DNA from: Fusarium oxysporum f. sp. lycopersici 4287
Taxonomy: Eukaryota; Ascomycota; Sordariomycetes; Hypocreales; Nectriaceae
Direction of reading: 5' to 3'
NCBI RefSeq assembly: GCF_000149955.1
Contig: NC_030987.1
Span: 85,918-149,917, forward strand
Length of the DNA: 64,000 bases
The position numbers and the translations under genes were made by a program. How positions within the stretch are numbered: position 1 is the first letter of the stretch; each line of letters opens with the position of its first letter. Shown in pieces: positions 44,807-56,791 of this stretch. The notes beneath the pieces are model-generated. The model was not told where the DNA came from and did no database searches. It saw only the letters and a program-made list of their open reading frames with translations.

Positions 44807-46336
44807 ATGGCGATAATAACTAACAGTTGCTTCACCGAGGAGATGAGCAATAGAGTACACGCAAAGCACCCTCACGCATCGCTCACTGATGCGCGACTCC
44901 AGACTCGAGCATCGTCGCTGCTGGTCACACACGTGAACAAGGTTGAGTTGGACGATGACCTTGTCAGCATACACCAATATGTGCTGACTGACCTTGCACA
45001 CGCCGTCATGCTCACGCGCACCGGCATCTTCGATGCCCACCATGGTCAAAAAATGGTCAAGACTCTGCTGAGCCTACGAGCCGGTGATACGGCTTCGATG
45101 CTCGCCTCAAAGCCAGAAGTGGGCACTCTCGGCCTTCAGATTGAAAACTACCTGGAGCGCGAACTGGGCCCGCGCGGTCGCGACATCCAACGCGCCCGAA
45201 GCCGTATCGATCAAAAGGCCACAAACTGGCGCCTCATCAACCGTGCAAGTCTCACGGAGGTGATTCAAGGGCTCGTTGCATTGGGTTCCCAGATCCTAGA
45301 GACTGCGGAGCACTACGCCGGCGCTCTGATGCCCGGCTACACTCACTTGCAGCATTCTCAACCTACAACCATCGATCATTACCTCAACGCTCATTATTGG
45401 GCCGTATCACGCAACCTGTCCCGACTCTTCGAAGCATACGACCGACTGAACCTAAGTCCACTGGGAGGCGCTGCCTATAGCGGCACCTCGTGGCCCATCG
45501 ATCGCACTGCCACGGCTCACTACCTCGGCTTCGACCGCCCCGTCTACAATGCCCGTGATGCCGGTTTTGCTGCGCTCGACATGGGTGCCGAGCTCGCAGG
45601 CGTGCTTGCCGCTACGCTCTCCGGCATTAGCCGTCTAGCCTCCGACGTCAACTACTGGTCCTCCAGCGAAGTAGGGTTGGTGCGGATCCACTCCTCTTTG
45701 TGTGGCACATCGAGCATGATGCCCCAGAAGCGTAACCCCATGGTCCTCGAGCGTATCCGGGGACTTGCCGGCTCAGCTGTTGGCTGGTCTGCCAGCCAGC
45801 TCGGAGTCATACACACAGCCACTTCAACCGATGTCGACCAGTCTTATATCCATAATCTTCTTCCCAGCCAATGTTTCGAGACGGCTGGGGCCATTTCTTT
45901 GTTACGCGAGGTCATTGCTACTGTCGAGTTTGATCTGTCTGCTATGCAAAAGTCATCCGGCCAACATTGGTCCACTGCCAGCGCTGTCGCGGATCCTCTC
46001 GTTGCCTCCCATGGAATGATTTTCCGCCATGCTCACGAGAGCGTGGCGCACCTTGTTGCTTCACATGAGCGGGCCGGTGTTTGCTCTAGTGATCTGCGCG
46101 CCGATCTCATCACGGACCCGGCCTTGAAAGAGTACTCACACTCCCAAATTCAAGAAATCCTAGATCCTAAGAGCTTTGTGGCATCAAGGATCAGTTCAGG
46201 TGGAACTTCCATCGAAGCTCGAGATCAACTCGCGACCATTGCTAAGACTGACCTACTAGCAATGAAGAATAGACTTCAACATCGCCTTAACAATGTTGAA
46301 AGGGGACTTAAGCAACTTCTTAAAATGCACACTTAA
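44807..46336 (+). CDS. Argininosuccinate-lyase-like enzyme (fumarase/aspartase superfamily)
   Basis: Intronless, about 509 residues from ATG 44807 (MAIITNSCFTEEMSNRVHAK); ATG 44843 is an alternative. Argininosuccinate lyase order of motifs: RARSRIDQKATNWRL (usual GRSRNDQV, with Asn changed to Ile), MPGYTHLQHSQPTTIDHYL (catalytic His region), LNLSPLGGAAYSGTSWPIDR, and the flexible signature loop GTSSMMPQKRNPMVLERIRG carrying the catalytic Ser. The family eliminates fumarate from C-N adducts. The altered RSRID site and isolated position suggest a specialised, perhaps secondary-metabolic lyase rather than the arginine-pathway enzyme; this is inference. Coding sequence is G+C-rich with strong C-ending codons, unlike the A+T-rich DNA downstream. 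Confidence 0.88.
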   Translation: MAIITNSCFTEEMSNRVHAKHPHASLTDARLQTRASSLLVTHVNKVELDDDLVSIHQYVLTDLAHAVMLTRTGIFDAHHGQKMVKTLLSLRAGDTASMLASKPEVGTLGLQIENYLERELGPRGRDIQRARSRIDQKATNWRLINRASLTEVIQGLVALGSQILETAEHYAGALMPGYTHLQHSQPTTIDHYLNAHYWAVSRNLSRLFEAYDRLNLSPLGGAAYSGTSWPIDRTATAHYLGFDRPVYNARDAGFAALDMGAELAGVLAATLSGISRLASDVNYWSSSEVGLVRIHSSLCGTSSMMPQKRNPMVLERIRGLAGSAVGWSASQLGVIHTATSTDVDQSYIHNLLPSQCFETAGAISLLREVIATVEFDLSAMQKSSGQHWSTASAVADPLVASHGMIFRHAHESVAHLVASHERAGVCSSDLRADLITDPALKEYSHSQIQEILDPKSFVASRISSGGTSIEARDQLATIAKTDLLAMKNRLQHRLNNVERGLKQLLKMHT

Positions 46337-47935
46337 TTGCTGCACATTCGCCATAAGAGGCGCCGGCTTTGCAGATATTTACGCTTACATAATTAATGTC
46401 ATGTATCATTGTTCTTAGCCTGAGACTATAGCATAATTCCTCCTATTTAATTATTTTCTAGTGTGTTATGGCGGAAGGTATAAGTAGATAGTATGATTAT
46501 TATTAGTTTTGTAATTTCTGGCTAATGTTAAAGATTCCCTTCTCCTAGTTAAACCACTAAAAAATGCATTACTATTTCCTCTATTGCTGAATGTCGCCAT
46601 TTTGCTAACACCTTATAAATACAGCGCACTGAGACTAACCTATGGCCAGTAGATCGAATAGCCATGTATAAGATTTTAAGAGGATCTATAAATAATCTCT
46701 TTTTCTATTTATTATTATTACTAGCTTATATCAATATTAGGTAAATACTTATTTAGAGATAAAGTTAAGTTAAGTTATTAGTTAACTTAAACTAAGCTAT
46801 TATACTTAGTAGAGCTTTTTTATTATATATTAGTACTATTAATATAAAACTATTTATAGGAGCTATTGTGTTCATTGTGAAATTCTTATCTACTTGCATA
46901 TAGGGACTTAGAGGCTAATGCTAGGTTTGGGGAACGGCGGCTAAGATGTCTACTTGGAGAAAGTGTTTAAGTAGGATGTGGGACTTTATATGTATAGATC
47001 TTGCAGTGCTGCCGTGTTCTATTAGCTTTGGGTTTGTTATTGGATTAAACCGAAATACTATAACTATAGGTATTAAATTAGTATATTGTATTCTAAGGCA
47101 GGGAAGGGTCTGGGGTAATAGTATTAAAATAGCTTTTTAATTTAGGGCCTTTTATACCTTCTTGGGTTACTATTTTAGACTAAGCGTGTGGGCTATTAGC
47201 AGTTACTATATGCTAAGTGCTTTATAAGTATCATCGCCCTTATGAACTATATAAATATTATATAAGGGACTATGTTATTTGCTAAGATAACTGCTATGCA
47301 GGATAAGTGGTTTACTCTGTTCCTTGGCGCTTTAGCCGATTAGTCTAATTCAGGGTTTTAATACCCTGGAACTAGTCTGCCCAAGGATTTGATAAAACCT
47401 AGCTTAAGAAACGCCGCCGGCGAGGGCTACCTGATGATACTGATAGAATCTGACTAGAGATAGATAGTTATTCCTTTCTTGTTTCATTTTCCCCCCGGAA
47501 TGTTGCCTTGTTTTGTGCCTAGATAGCCGGGGGCGGCTAGCCAAGATGAGAGTAGTTGCTCGACTTGGCTGCTGTGAACCGAGTTCTGTGGCGGATGCTA
47601 TAGGCTAACTTAACGCCGTTTAGATATCATAGGGCGTTGTGAAAATAACTGGAATGGCATATAATATGTTTTCCAATGTTGGTTGTTAATGGCTGGTCTC
47701 TCTACTGTTTATATAGCTCAGGAACTATAGAAGAAGAAATGAGCTAATAATACTTACTTTAGTCTGCTAATAAGCCAATAGAAGGGGCAGTAGTTATTTC
47801 GGAACTAGTAAGAGCTGAAATTACTTTGAACGATAGTCGTGAGATGAATGAGATGTAATTTGCTAACTTACATAGGATTAATATCCTATATATGGTCCCT
47901 GACTAATAACAATTATTTTGGAGTCCTTGCTTCTA
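46337..47935. other. A+T-rich, probably RIP-decayed spacer
   Basis: 46440-47300 is A+T-rich with many TAA/TAG triplets; 47300-47900 is more balanced. No frame or family could be followed. Confidence 0.5.
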
Positions 47936-48577
47936 CTACCTGGCCCCCTCCCGAAAACCGTCAAGGTCCAAATGAGGGCAGTCCTTCGGATCGGCATAAA
48001 ATCTCCCCCCAAGCTGCTCAATCATCTTGCAGCGCTCCTCCATCGTGAAAGCATTGCCGATTCTTCCCAAGCCCTTCCGTGCGGATTGAGATAATGTGGT
48101 ATGGATAACCCAAACACCACCACCAGCGGGCCAACCGACAAATAGAAGTGGTGCATCTGGTTCTCCGTTTCGGAGCTTTTCTCCAGCGCGTAGTTGGTGG
48201 TCAGGGTTGCGAAACCATTTGGCTCCGAGCTGACGCATTTTGGCGCAGTGAGCTTCCTCTTTTTCAGGGTCGTCTGATTTATTGGAGGGCTTGAATCGGT
48301 CGAGGCCCAAGAACTCAAGCTCTGCCACAGAGCAGAGGTGGGCGTAGAAGCCGCCCTTGGCTGGCCAGCCGTGCACAACGCCGCCAACACGACTGCCAAA
48401 ATCACATCGGGGAAACGATGTGACACCAAAATCACCGTCCCATCCGCCTTCTGTCAGCATTTGAGACGCGTCTTCCTCCGGTGCAGGAATAAGAATATGC
48501 TGGTTAGGTTGGTAAGTGGTGCAAGAGATTTCAAGAAGGAGGGAGGTTAATATGAACACAATTGTGTGTTTAAACAT
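47936..48577 (-). CDS. Secreted protein of unknown function
   Basis: 213 residues, intronless. A signal peptide (MFKHTIVFILTSLLLEISC) is followed by a mature region with aromatic/Gly-rich blocks (EGGWDGDFGVTSFPRCDFGS, GVVHGWPAKGGFY, FVGWPAGGGVWVIHT, GRIGNAFTMEERCKMIEQLG). Five Cys remain in the mature chain. No catalytic motif was recognised. The same style of conserved C-terminal block (ERCKMIEQLGGRFYADPKDC) is familiar from fusarial hypothetical proteins, but I cannot name a family. Intact, with a good start and stop. Confidence 0.7.
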   Translation of the reverse strand: MFKHTIVFILTSLLLEISCTTYQPNQHILIPAPEEDASQMLTEGGWDGDFGVTSFPRCDFGSRVGGVVHGWPAKGGFYAHLCSVAELEFLGLDRFKPSNKSDDPEKEEAHCAKMRQLGAKWFRNPDHQLRAGEKLRNGEPDAPLLFVGWPAGGGVWVIHTTLSQSARKGLGRIGNAFTMEERCKMIEQLGGRFYADPKDCPHLDLDGFREGAR

Positions 48578-49953
48578 CAGATCTGGTTCTAAAAGTAAAG
48601 ATGATGAATGGGGGAGGCTTGGTGTTGGTGCCTGAAGAGGGGTAACTATGCATTATCAGCCTCTGGGAATATCGGATGTTCCGTTCCCGTAGTCGCCACA
48701 CACTTTGTCAAGCTTCCAGGACCTCAAGATATCGGTTCCGCTCCAACAGCCTCGTGAAGGATTAGAAACACACATGGCGTGTTTCGTGCATTCAAAGGAT
48801 TTAGTGAGACGTACCGCCCTCATCATACAATCCTTAATCTGAGCTTAGGAAAACTGTGAACCCGAAATAAACAAGGGAAAGAAATACAACCAACATCTTG
48901 GCTCCTTCGTCACATATTTTTAGTCAAATAACTCCAGTAAATCAGGCCATCCGGAAGTGCCGCTACTGCCAAGCCATTGTTGGCTGCGCTCTTCAAGAAA
49001 TGCAGCGAATCAAATTATCCACCGGCTTCCTCCCGGCCCACTAAGTGTTGTTGGTTGTTGGTTACCTATGAGCGTTATGCAATCGGTGAGTATCGTTTAG
49101 ATTAAGAGAGTCGGAGCGTAAAACGTTAATTACGAATAAGATGTTCCAGGAGGTGAATGGGATGCGCTTGTAAAGGGTAGGGGCTTCAGTATGGCCGCAC
49201 TTAGATCCCAAAATAGCAACTTATATCATTCCTATCAATCATGCCTCTAATCGAGTACTCGACCACTTTTACACGCCGTTTATTCCCTTTATCCTTGTTC
49301 TGCAGGCAGGGGCTTTATTACTACTGTAGATTATGTTAGAAATAAAAATAACATAAAAGCCACGAGAGAATATACTGATCTCCAACAACGAGGCCCAGGA
49401 TTCCATGTTCAGTGATGATCATGCCACACGATACAGCATGTCATCGGCATACAACTATGAAATTTTTTTATAATACTAGATCTAGTCTATGTACACAGTA
49501 ACTAGGTTATTGTCCATCTTACGTTCGAACCTCTTCGTGAGAAGATATCTTTCATCGGACTCTGATACATGCTGCTGATCCACCCTAGGTCTTGAAGAGC
49601 GGGGCTGTGTGCCTCGTATGTGCCAACCCTGGCTCCATTACGATGCTACATTACAATGTATTTCTTTGTTGGTCGACTCAAGGGACAACTCAGATGACTA
49701 TGTCTGAAACTCGAAACCAACTAACTGCATATACCCTTGCATTGTGTAAGGGTAAGGCTTGTGAGTGATTATCTCTTTCTACAATGGTGTTAAGAAATAC
49801 TTGAGATTAGATATGAGTTTTGGCAAAATTTGAGTACTACCGATCATGTTGGTTGTCCAACTGTATGCCTCACAGCTTACCAGCATGTGTTTCTATCAAT
49901 TATATCGGCGGCAAACTGGGCATGGGTCAATATACTTGCTTGAATTTGAATCT
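48578..49953. other. No supported gene
   Basis: 1.4 kb between divergent genes; normal to A+T-rich composition with no frames of note. Confidence 0.5.
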
Positions 49954-49961
49954 TATATAAA
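49954..49961 (+). promoter_or_regulatory. TATA box of the metalloprotease gene
   Basis: TATATAAA about 82 bases before the ATG at 50043. Confidence 0.45.
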
Positions 49962-50042
49962 GCATGAAGACAGACTGTGATAATGAACAACAGATCAGAG
50001 AGTTCATACCTACACAAAAGCCCAGTAGCCAGAGCCTGAATC

Positions 50043-51680
50043 ATGAAACCCCTTCCCTCGCTTTTTGCCTTAGTGGCTTGTCATCTTATCTTTACTTGTA
50101 ATATTATCTTTGCTGCACCAACTGATACTCAAAAAGACCGCCAAGCAGCTATCGATAATTTCCAGGCTGCACTGCTAGACAGCCACTATAACTTCACGGA
50201 TCGAGATGTCGTTAACTTGGCCACGAGGCTGTTTGGATGGCAGGGTTGCAGCACTGCTCAAAGTCGGGCGATCTACTCTGGCTGGCAGCAATCCTGGAAG
50301 ATTATGGATGCAGTCCAAGGGAAGAATCTGAACTGGAATGAGGCAGCTGCTATCGAATATCTTGCTCCACCTTTTATCAATGAAGAAGAGCAAGCTGCGA
50401 TCAAGAGTATGGCCTCCTGCTCTCTATTCATCATATGTTAATGCTGATTTTGATTCAGAGATCATCGACACTGTTGTAACAATCAGAGGTGGCAGTAGCT
50501 TCAACCCATTTAAATGGTGGCTTCATGTCCGATGTGATGACCCTGACGACAAATGTCCTTGTGGCGGCACCTCCTCTACCATCGCTTATACCACCAACAA
50601 AGACAAGGATTCAGGATATGCTCGTATCAACTTTTGTCCACTTTACTTTGAAACACCAAATCTTGATCAGGTGATAAAGGACAACAGCAAGAAAGACTTG
50701 CCGGTTGAGCATCGGGCCGATCTCAGAAACTATGTCCGGAACAAAGGTGCGTGCCATCACCGTGTAAGCAACCCATGACGACTCAAGGCTAAGAATATTA
50801 TCTAGGACGCATTTGGTTCCACGAGTTGCTACACATTGACTGGGCCTCTGGAGTGTTTCCAGCATACCATATCACCGATATTAGAGCTTATTTCCTTGAT
50901 GAGGGGGGCTTTTACCGTCGTCGGCTAATTTATGACCCCGAGATGAATAAAGGTCTCGCCAGGTACAAATTTGACCCAGCCTTTTTCATCAGGAGAAACG
51001 CTGATAGCTTCGCCATGTACGCAATGGCCAAATGTGTACAGAAAGCTGTTGGCAAGTATCCTCACCTTCCCTTGGCGATAACACTTGATGATGTGGACGA
51101 TGGGCCGAGTCTTTTTATGACTGGTGACATGACTATTGATCTTCAAGGGAAAGTGACTATCGCCGGCCCACAAGATGAAGATTTATGTCAAACTCCTGAC
51201 GATGAGGACGGTCCTGGGAAGAAGCGAGACGTTGTCCCATTCAACTCAAGTGCATGGTTTTGGGGAAACTCCGTTTACCCCGAGGATTACCAACGCCAGC
51301 TGAGAGGCTGGTTAGCTGATGCTACCTCTCATCATAACCGTGTCCGCATAGTGTTAATGCAAACTGCTATGGGACCGCTGTGGATGGCCTTCCAAGACAC
51401 GCCTGACGAGCCCATTAAAGACTTTTGTACTGCAAAAATACTTGCAAGGGCGCCCGCAGAGGGAGACAAAAACAATTTGAAGTTTCCTACCAAGCTCCCA
51501 GCCTTTGACGCACACGCAGCCAAAGGATGTATTTACTCTGGGACTTCTGACCTTGTGGGAACGCTGAGCTGTGAGGATGGTGCTTCGGACATTCGTTGCT
51601 GGGAGGACCCTGAGTGGGGTGAGATGTCTGAGTGTGATGGGGGAAGTTATATGCTTGGAATTAAGTGCGATTGGAAGTAA
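50043..51680 (+). CDS. Secreted zincin-type metalloprotease-like protein (HELLH)
   Basis: Three exons (50043-50406, 50459-50746, 50806-51680) give about 508 residues. Signal peptide MKPLPSLFALVACHLIFTCN with downstream Ala-rich cleavage region. The second intron splits the codon before RIWFHELLHIDWAS, a clear HExxH zinc-binding helix at about residue 225. The following DEGGFYRRR and NADSFAMYAMAKCVQ blocks resemble the region after HExxH in fungal M35/aspzincin-like proteins, where an Asp is the third ligand. A Cys-rich C-terminus (DASDIRCWEDPEWG) is unusual. A Lys-Arg at GPGKKRDVV may be a Kex2 site. Extracellular proteolysis is family inference; the exact peptidase family is uncertain. Confidence 0.8.
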
Positions 51681-52069
51681 TGTGTAGTAGATAGAGGTCT
51701 ATCTCTCTAAGATGAGTAAGGCATGTATAGCCATGCAGATATGGACGTTATTTGGATAAGCTAATACTTCTAGGCCAGGCTCTGCTAGGCGATAGTATAG
51801 TATCTTAGGATTATTCTAGTTAACTTTAAGAAATATAATAGCTTTGCTAATAGTTAAAAGATTATATCTATGGCCACTTTTAATTATATAATAATAAATA
51901 CTATTAGCTTTTTATATAATACTAGAAATATATATTAAGGTTTCTAAAAATTATATTTATTCTTTAATTTATAACTTCCTTTTAAATATTTATTATATAA
52001 AAACTAAGATAAAGATATAAAATAATTAACTTATAAGGCAGCTTATACTTAGTAATTTAAATTATAATA
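51681..52069. other. A+T-rich spacer
   Basis: Decayed A+T-rich sequence between the metalloprotease and a partial repeat copy. No gene. Confidence 0.5.
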
Positions 52070-52241
52070 TCTCTAGCTGGCTTATATAGAGCTATGTTTA
52101 GGCTATAAGTAAGGCAGCTAATTATAATAATATTAACTTAATAAAGCTTTATCTTCTAAGAGGTAATAGGTATTTAAATTATATTAGATTTCAGAGATAC
52201 TTAAATATGCCTTTTAAGGCTAACTTATAAACTTAAAAAAA
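52070..52241 (+). repeat. Partial copy of the arm repeat
   Basis: Collinear with about 16,200-16,372 of the left arm, including TTTTAAGGCTAACTTATAAA at the right end, with an intermediate level of C-to-T/G-to-A change. It lies just beyond the truncated 3' end of the regulator gene. Confidence 0.7.
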
Positions 52242-52523
52242 AGGTTAAATAATATATAAAATAATATAGGCTTAAGGAGCTAAGAATCAAAATTAAATAA
52301 TATATATAGAAAAGGACTCACCTGGGTGACTCAGGGAGAAAGTATAAACAGGCCAGCTAGTGTAGTGGAGCAGCTCCTTGGAGGAGCGTTGGAATTCTCC
52401 AGCTCCAAGCCCCAGTCATTCTAAGGAGGGTAAGAATCTTGAGATGGAGGGTCTCCTAGAGCGGGAATCCCGAGGGGCATTTCTGCAAGTTTTTCACTGG
52501 TTCTGTCAGTTCCGAGAAGACTT
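52242..52523. other. No supported gene
   Basis: Short spacer of normal composition between the repeat copy and the broken 3' end of the regulator. Confidence 0.45.
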
Positions 52524-53857
52524 TTAAATCAATGACCAATATGCAAACCTTTCTGATTTAGAACATGTCCAAAATAGGCTGGAGATGAGTTGGGAAGTAC
52601 CTCTTACCGAATACTGGCTGCTGTAGCATTGTGAGTAATTGGTCCAAGAGTTCGTAGCAATGAAGGGCAGCAGACTTGGTAGAAAGGAGGATCTGGAGCG
52701 ATGACCCTGCTGCATGGAACAGGCGCAAAGCCTGCACAGGTCTGATCAGATGCATATGATAGATGCTGGGTCGATGACAAGTCTTAGTTATAGTCGCATC
52801 ACGTACTCGACAAGTGATCTGACTCACCCAGCAAGACACAAACACTGAATGGAAAGTGTATCAACCCTTGAAATGGCAGCACCCAGTCTCTTCTCAGAAG
52901 CAGCGAAGTAGCAATGTCCCAGCTTTAGTCGTTCCAGCCGAGATGGTGTTTGAACGGAGCTTGCCGGGCTTTGGCCCATATCGAGTGGATTGAACTCGTC
53001 CGCTACAGCCCCCAGTGCACATATCAACAACACCAATCCAGTCTCGAGATTGAACTGGGGTCCATTTTCATAATACTGGTGGCAGTATTCTTCAACTACC
53101 TGGCGGCTGAGTATGGGGTTCTTGATGTTGACTCTTTGGAAGAAAGAGTCAACGAGTTGTTGTATGTCTGACTTGTCTGTGGAAATATTGACCGAACCAG
53201 AACCGGAGGTCAAAGACAAGTGGGCACCTGGGGCATCAGTCTGACGTACGGCATCGTCAAGATACGTAAAGAATTCTTGACTGTTTGAGTCAAAGAACTT
53301 GAAGCGCGGCAGAGAGGACAGAACTTTGTCGAATATAGGCCATTGGAGCAGTCTATCGGTGTTGGATCCTCGACTCGCTTCCAAGTTCAGGCTTGGCACG
53401 ATGGGTTCAGTGTCCGGGCCGAGGTCATTTTGGAGAGGATGTGCATCGGCAGGTGAGTTTTGTTGCTCTTGGTGGCTGGAAATAGCTGCTGCAGTAGGGA
53501 AATCGAAAGACGTCGAAGGTTGGATACCTCTGACTAAACCCTCAATCACGGATAATTGTTCGAGAATTTGCAGTGATGCGGGATCGAATGATGAAGCATC
53601 TTGTCTGGTATACTCGCATCGAGCTCCTATCCGTTCACAGGAGGAACAAACTGGTCGCAAGTTATCGCTTTGAAGAAATGTAAGTAGAGGGTCAACCATG
53701 TCACTACTGTAACAAGCCGTGGATTGGTGCTACCGAGGCCGGGGGTGGGGGGACTGCACCATTTGCGCTTTCGTTCACGACATGTCAAACATGCTGCGAC
53801 AGCTCGTTGCCGGGGATATCCCGTCTTTAATATGTTGCGTCGAGTTCCTTTATCCAT
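52524..53857 (-). pseudogene. Zn(II)2Cys6 transcription factor, truncated at its 3' end
   Basis: Exons 53760-53857, 52828-53667 and from 52765 downward. The zinc cluster is split by the first intron: CLTCRERKRK, then CDNLRPVCSSCERIGARCEY. A fungal middle homology region follows: WPIFDKVLSSLPRFKFFDS, QQLVDSFFQRVNIKNPILSR, LICALGAVADEFNPLDMG, YFAASEKRLGAAISRVDTLS and AGIYHMHLIRPVQALRLFHA. The end is damaged: the family's next block survives as SLFWTCSKSER in a shifted frame near 52,550 and then stops. About 380 residues remain of a usual 600-700. Loss of the C-terminus lies next to a repeat copy. Nuclear; target unknown, though the tandem thioesterase-like gene is a candidate. Confidence 0.8.
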
Positions 53858-54225
53858 AGGATGGCAAAGGCGAGATGTTGAATGTGTGAAAAGTTAAACA
53901 GTCATCGGATCGGAACAAGCTAGTTGTTTTTCCCCGCAATCTCTACAAACACCAATTAGATTAATCCAAACGCCAAGGGCCTGGCTTACATGTCCCTATC
54001 TTATATGTAGTAGTATTAGAATTAATATATTATTTAATCTTAACGATTTATCAGCCTGAAATATCTTTTAAACTATATTAATTACTACTTAGGTCTACTT
54101 AATGTTATTATTAGCTTTAAGTTATAAATAAGGGCATATATTATAATAATTACAGGTCTTAGCTACATACCTATAATTCTTTATTTATATATTTACATTC
54201 AATATCTCTTTTTGCTGTAGGGTTT
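53858..54225. other. A+T-rich spacer
   Basis: Promoter side of the regulator, then A+T-rich decayed sequence (54000-54190) beyond the thioesterase stop. No gene. Confidence 0.5.
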
Positions 54226-55317
54226 TTAAAGCTTTCCTGCAGTCTTAGAAGTGGACTTTGCAAGAGGTATTACTGAACAGATCTGCATGCAGGAAGCGAG
54301 AAGTTGTCCTCTTTCATCGAGGATCTCAATGTTCATATCAAACCTCCCACCATGTAGTCTCTTCATTGTGGTTCGAGTGAGAAGCCACTCCTGTGGAGTA
54401 ATTTCAGAACGGAACATAATGTTCAGAGCGGTGGTGGGTATACCCCAACTGCTGGCGGCTTCCATGCCATCCTCGACGTAGTTGAGGAAGATTGGGGGAA
54501 CCTATAATATAAAATAGGTTAGCTCTGGCCACAACACAGTCGACATGTAGTGGTTACCAGGTCCGCCAGTACAGGCAAGTGCTCGAGTCCGAACTTTTCG
54601 TCATTGTCCAATTTCACCCACTGATATCTGGTATTCTGCCCTCCGAACCTTTCACTCCACAGCGGCGCATTCTCGCCACTGGGTGTGTACATCCTTACCG
54701 TCGACGCGGGGGGATTCATGTAGTAGTAACTGGCATCTGACCATCGGGTACAATCCTTCGTCCTATCTGGTAATGGCCAGACTGAAGGTTGTATGTTGGT
54801 GACGTGACCCTCGTCTTTCAACGTACCAAGCCTTACTATAGCAATAGCGCAGACCTTGTGTTCATGGATCTCCACCGATTTAAGTGTGGCTTCAACCGTC
54901 GAAGTGCGTTTACCTATGTTCAGAGTTTCAAGAGCAATCTCGAATTGGCCCTGAGGTAATGGTTCGAGATACTCCACGGATATATTAAGAGGCTCCATGT
55001 TCCCTAGGCTCCCCTGCTGGTCATGATGATATTGTTGCGCTGTCATCATCAGAACTGTGGCACAGTACCCGCCATGGGCTGCCAATCGCCGTCCGCCTAG
55101 AAGTCAAACATTAAATACATGTTTTGTATTGATGTATGGCGAATAACGCACCATTGCCGCACCAGTCCGGTGGGACACTGCCACTATATCTCTGTCCATC
55201 GGAGTCTGCAACTGGACTCGTTTTGATCGCATCAGCTAGTGGGGTTCTGGGGAATTTGTAAGGTCTCCATGTTGGAGTAACGTCTGGGTGGGAATTGGGC
55301 AGATGTGAGTTTGACAT
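54226..55317 (-). CDS. Acyl-CoA thioesterase-like (double hotdog) protein
   Basis: Three exons with clean introns (about 55,160-55,100 and 54,560-54,500) give roughly 320 residues starting MSNSHLPNSHPDVTPTWRPY. The fold shows WCGNGGRRLAAHGGYCATVL (first hotdog helix, typical of the thioesterase-like superfamily), NISVEYLEPLPQGQFEIALE, TSTVEATLKSVEIHEHKVCA, then the second repeat, with FLNYVEDGMEAASSWGIPTT, MFRSEITPQEWLLTRTTMKR and GQLLASCMQICSV. Members hydrolyse acyl-CoA thioesters or act in polyketide and fatty-acid pathways. It is tandem with the Zn2Cys6 gene, as in small metabolic clusters, but no synthase is in the window. Confidence 0.85.
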
Positions 55318-56791
55318 GACTGCAGTGTTGGAGTGTCAAGCAACCGGAAAAAATTGTACTATTGGAAGAAGATCGGGCCTTGACCTTACTCTTGCGCGAT
55401 AGCTTGATAACTAGAAAGAACATACAATATAAATGAAAAGCCCATTCCTATCGGCGTGCGGTATTTATTTAGATCGCTTCGGGCGACGATTACTCAAGCC
55501 TCGGCAAAGACATATGTTTTAAGAGTTCCGACTGTTCCGCCGGTTCTAAATGCCCCGACCTTAGCATTAACTCAAATGGCGCGAAATACAACTCTATGAT
55601 AACGCGGTGGTAAGGGGATAATAGAGTTCGGTGATTACTGAGAATTTAATTTATGTTTAGTAATCATGGTCTATCTAGCGCCATTCTTATTATAAATAAA
55701 GCCGGCGTACTTGTCGTTGCTGTTTAGATTCTAGGAAGCACCCTCACCCGCTAAGACTAAGACCGCTGCACCAAACATTAGGGATCGGTAGCAATAATGC
55801 TGCTCATTTGCAGTTTAATTGTGACAAGGGCAGCGCTCACAGGCGGCTGCTCAATATATCTGGCGACGGTAATAGCGCAGGGGGTCCGAGGTAAATATAT
55901 GCATTAAAGTTGTCCTCGAAGGCGAGGCGCCGAACACATCGCTTGGCCATATGGTGGACATGACAATATCGTTGAAGGGGCCTTGCCTTTTTGGAGAAGA
56001 CAGAACAGGTTATCGTCGAGATGACGGAGCAGTCTAATGGTATTCCAGGATATGGCAGAAGATCTCTCCAGCTATATCTGCGCCAGTAACAGCAGCTCTG
56101 GTAAAACTTCTTTGGCCTGAATCAAAAGAATTCTAAACGAACTGGAGATACACAAAAGAAAGACACAAAGGAGTAACAAACAGGTCCTTAGCAGTGGTCT
56201 ATGAAAAACTACAAAAAGATCAAGCCGCCTCGTGTGTATTGAAGCAGTATGGTCAATCGTTGGAACACGGAGGCATACAAGACAAAGGTTTCAAGTGTTG
56301 AGAAGCTAGTGCCTCCACCAACCTCAGTATGTCTCTGTCTCTGTCGTTTCAGCTATGAGAAACTGGCCCATTTAATCACGTCACCAAGATTTTAGTCGCG
56401 AGATCCGGCGCCACATGTCTGACTGCGTCAGCCATAAGACAATATCTTCAGAATGACGCCCTTTATAAGCTGGGAGGAAGGACTTGGTATTCTGGTGGTG
56501 GGTAACAGGTTCCTTGCAATATAAGGCTTAAAATGATCAATCTGGACGACGGTATTTCAATGAGTCTGAGGGCTAGTATGACGCTGGCGGGGACATGTTG
56601 GCAAGAAGTAGAGAAACTCATTCCATTCATTCCCGTATCATTATTGATTCCAGTCACCGTAGAAAGTAGATGTTGGGCCGCCTCCTGCCAGCCTTCGCAT
56701 CGAAATTTCCATCAGGTCTCAATCCTTATTCAAAGATTCACGTCTCGGTGGCCTTGCTAGACATATTAGCGCAGATGAGAACCAACTGTAG
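55318..56791. other. No supported gene
   Basis: 1.5 kb without followable frames. Its right end may include more of the decayed flavoprotein gene that starts to be readable at 56792. Confidence 0.45.

Noticed and set aside
56463..56791. Separate small gene before the flavoprotein relic
   Set aside because: Frames on both strands are short and motif-free; more likely decayed upstream parts of the relic.
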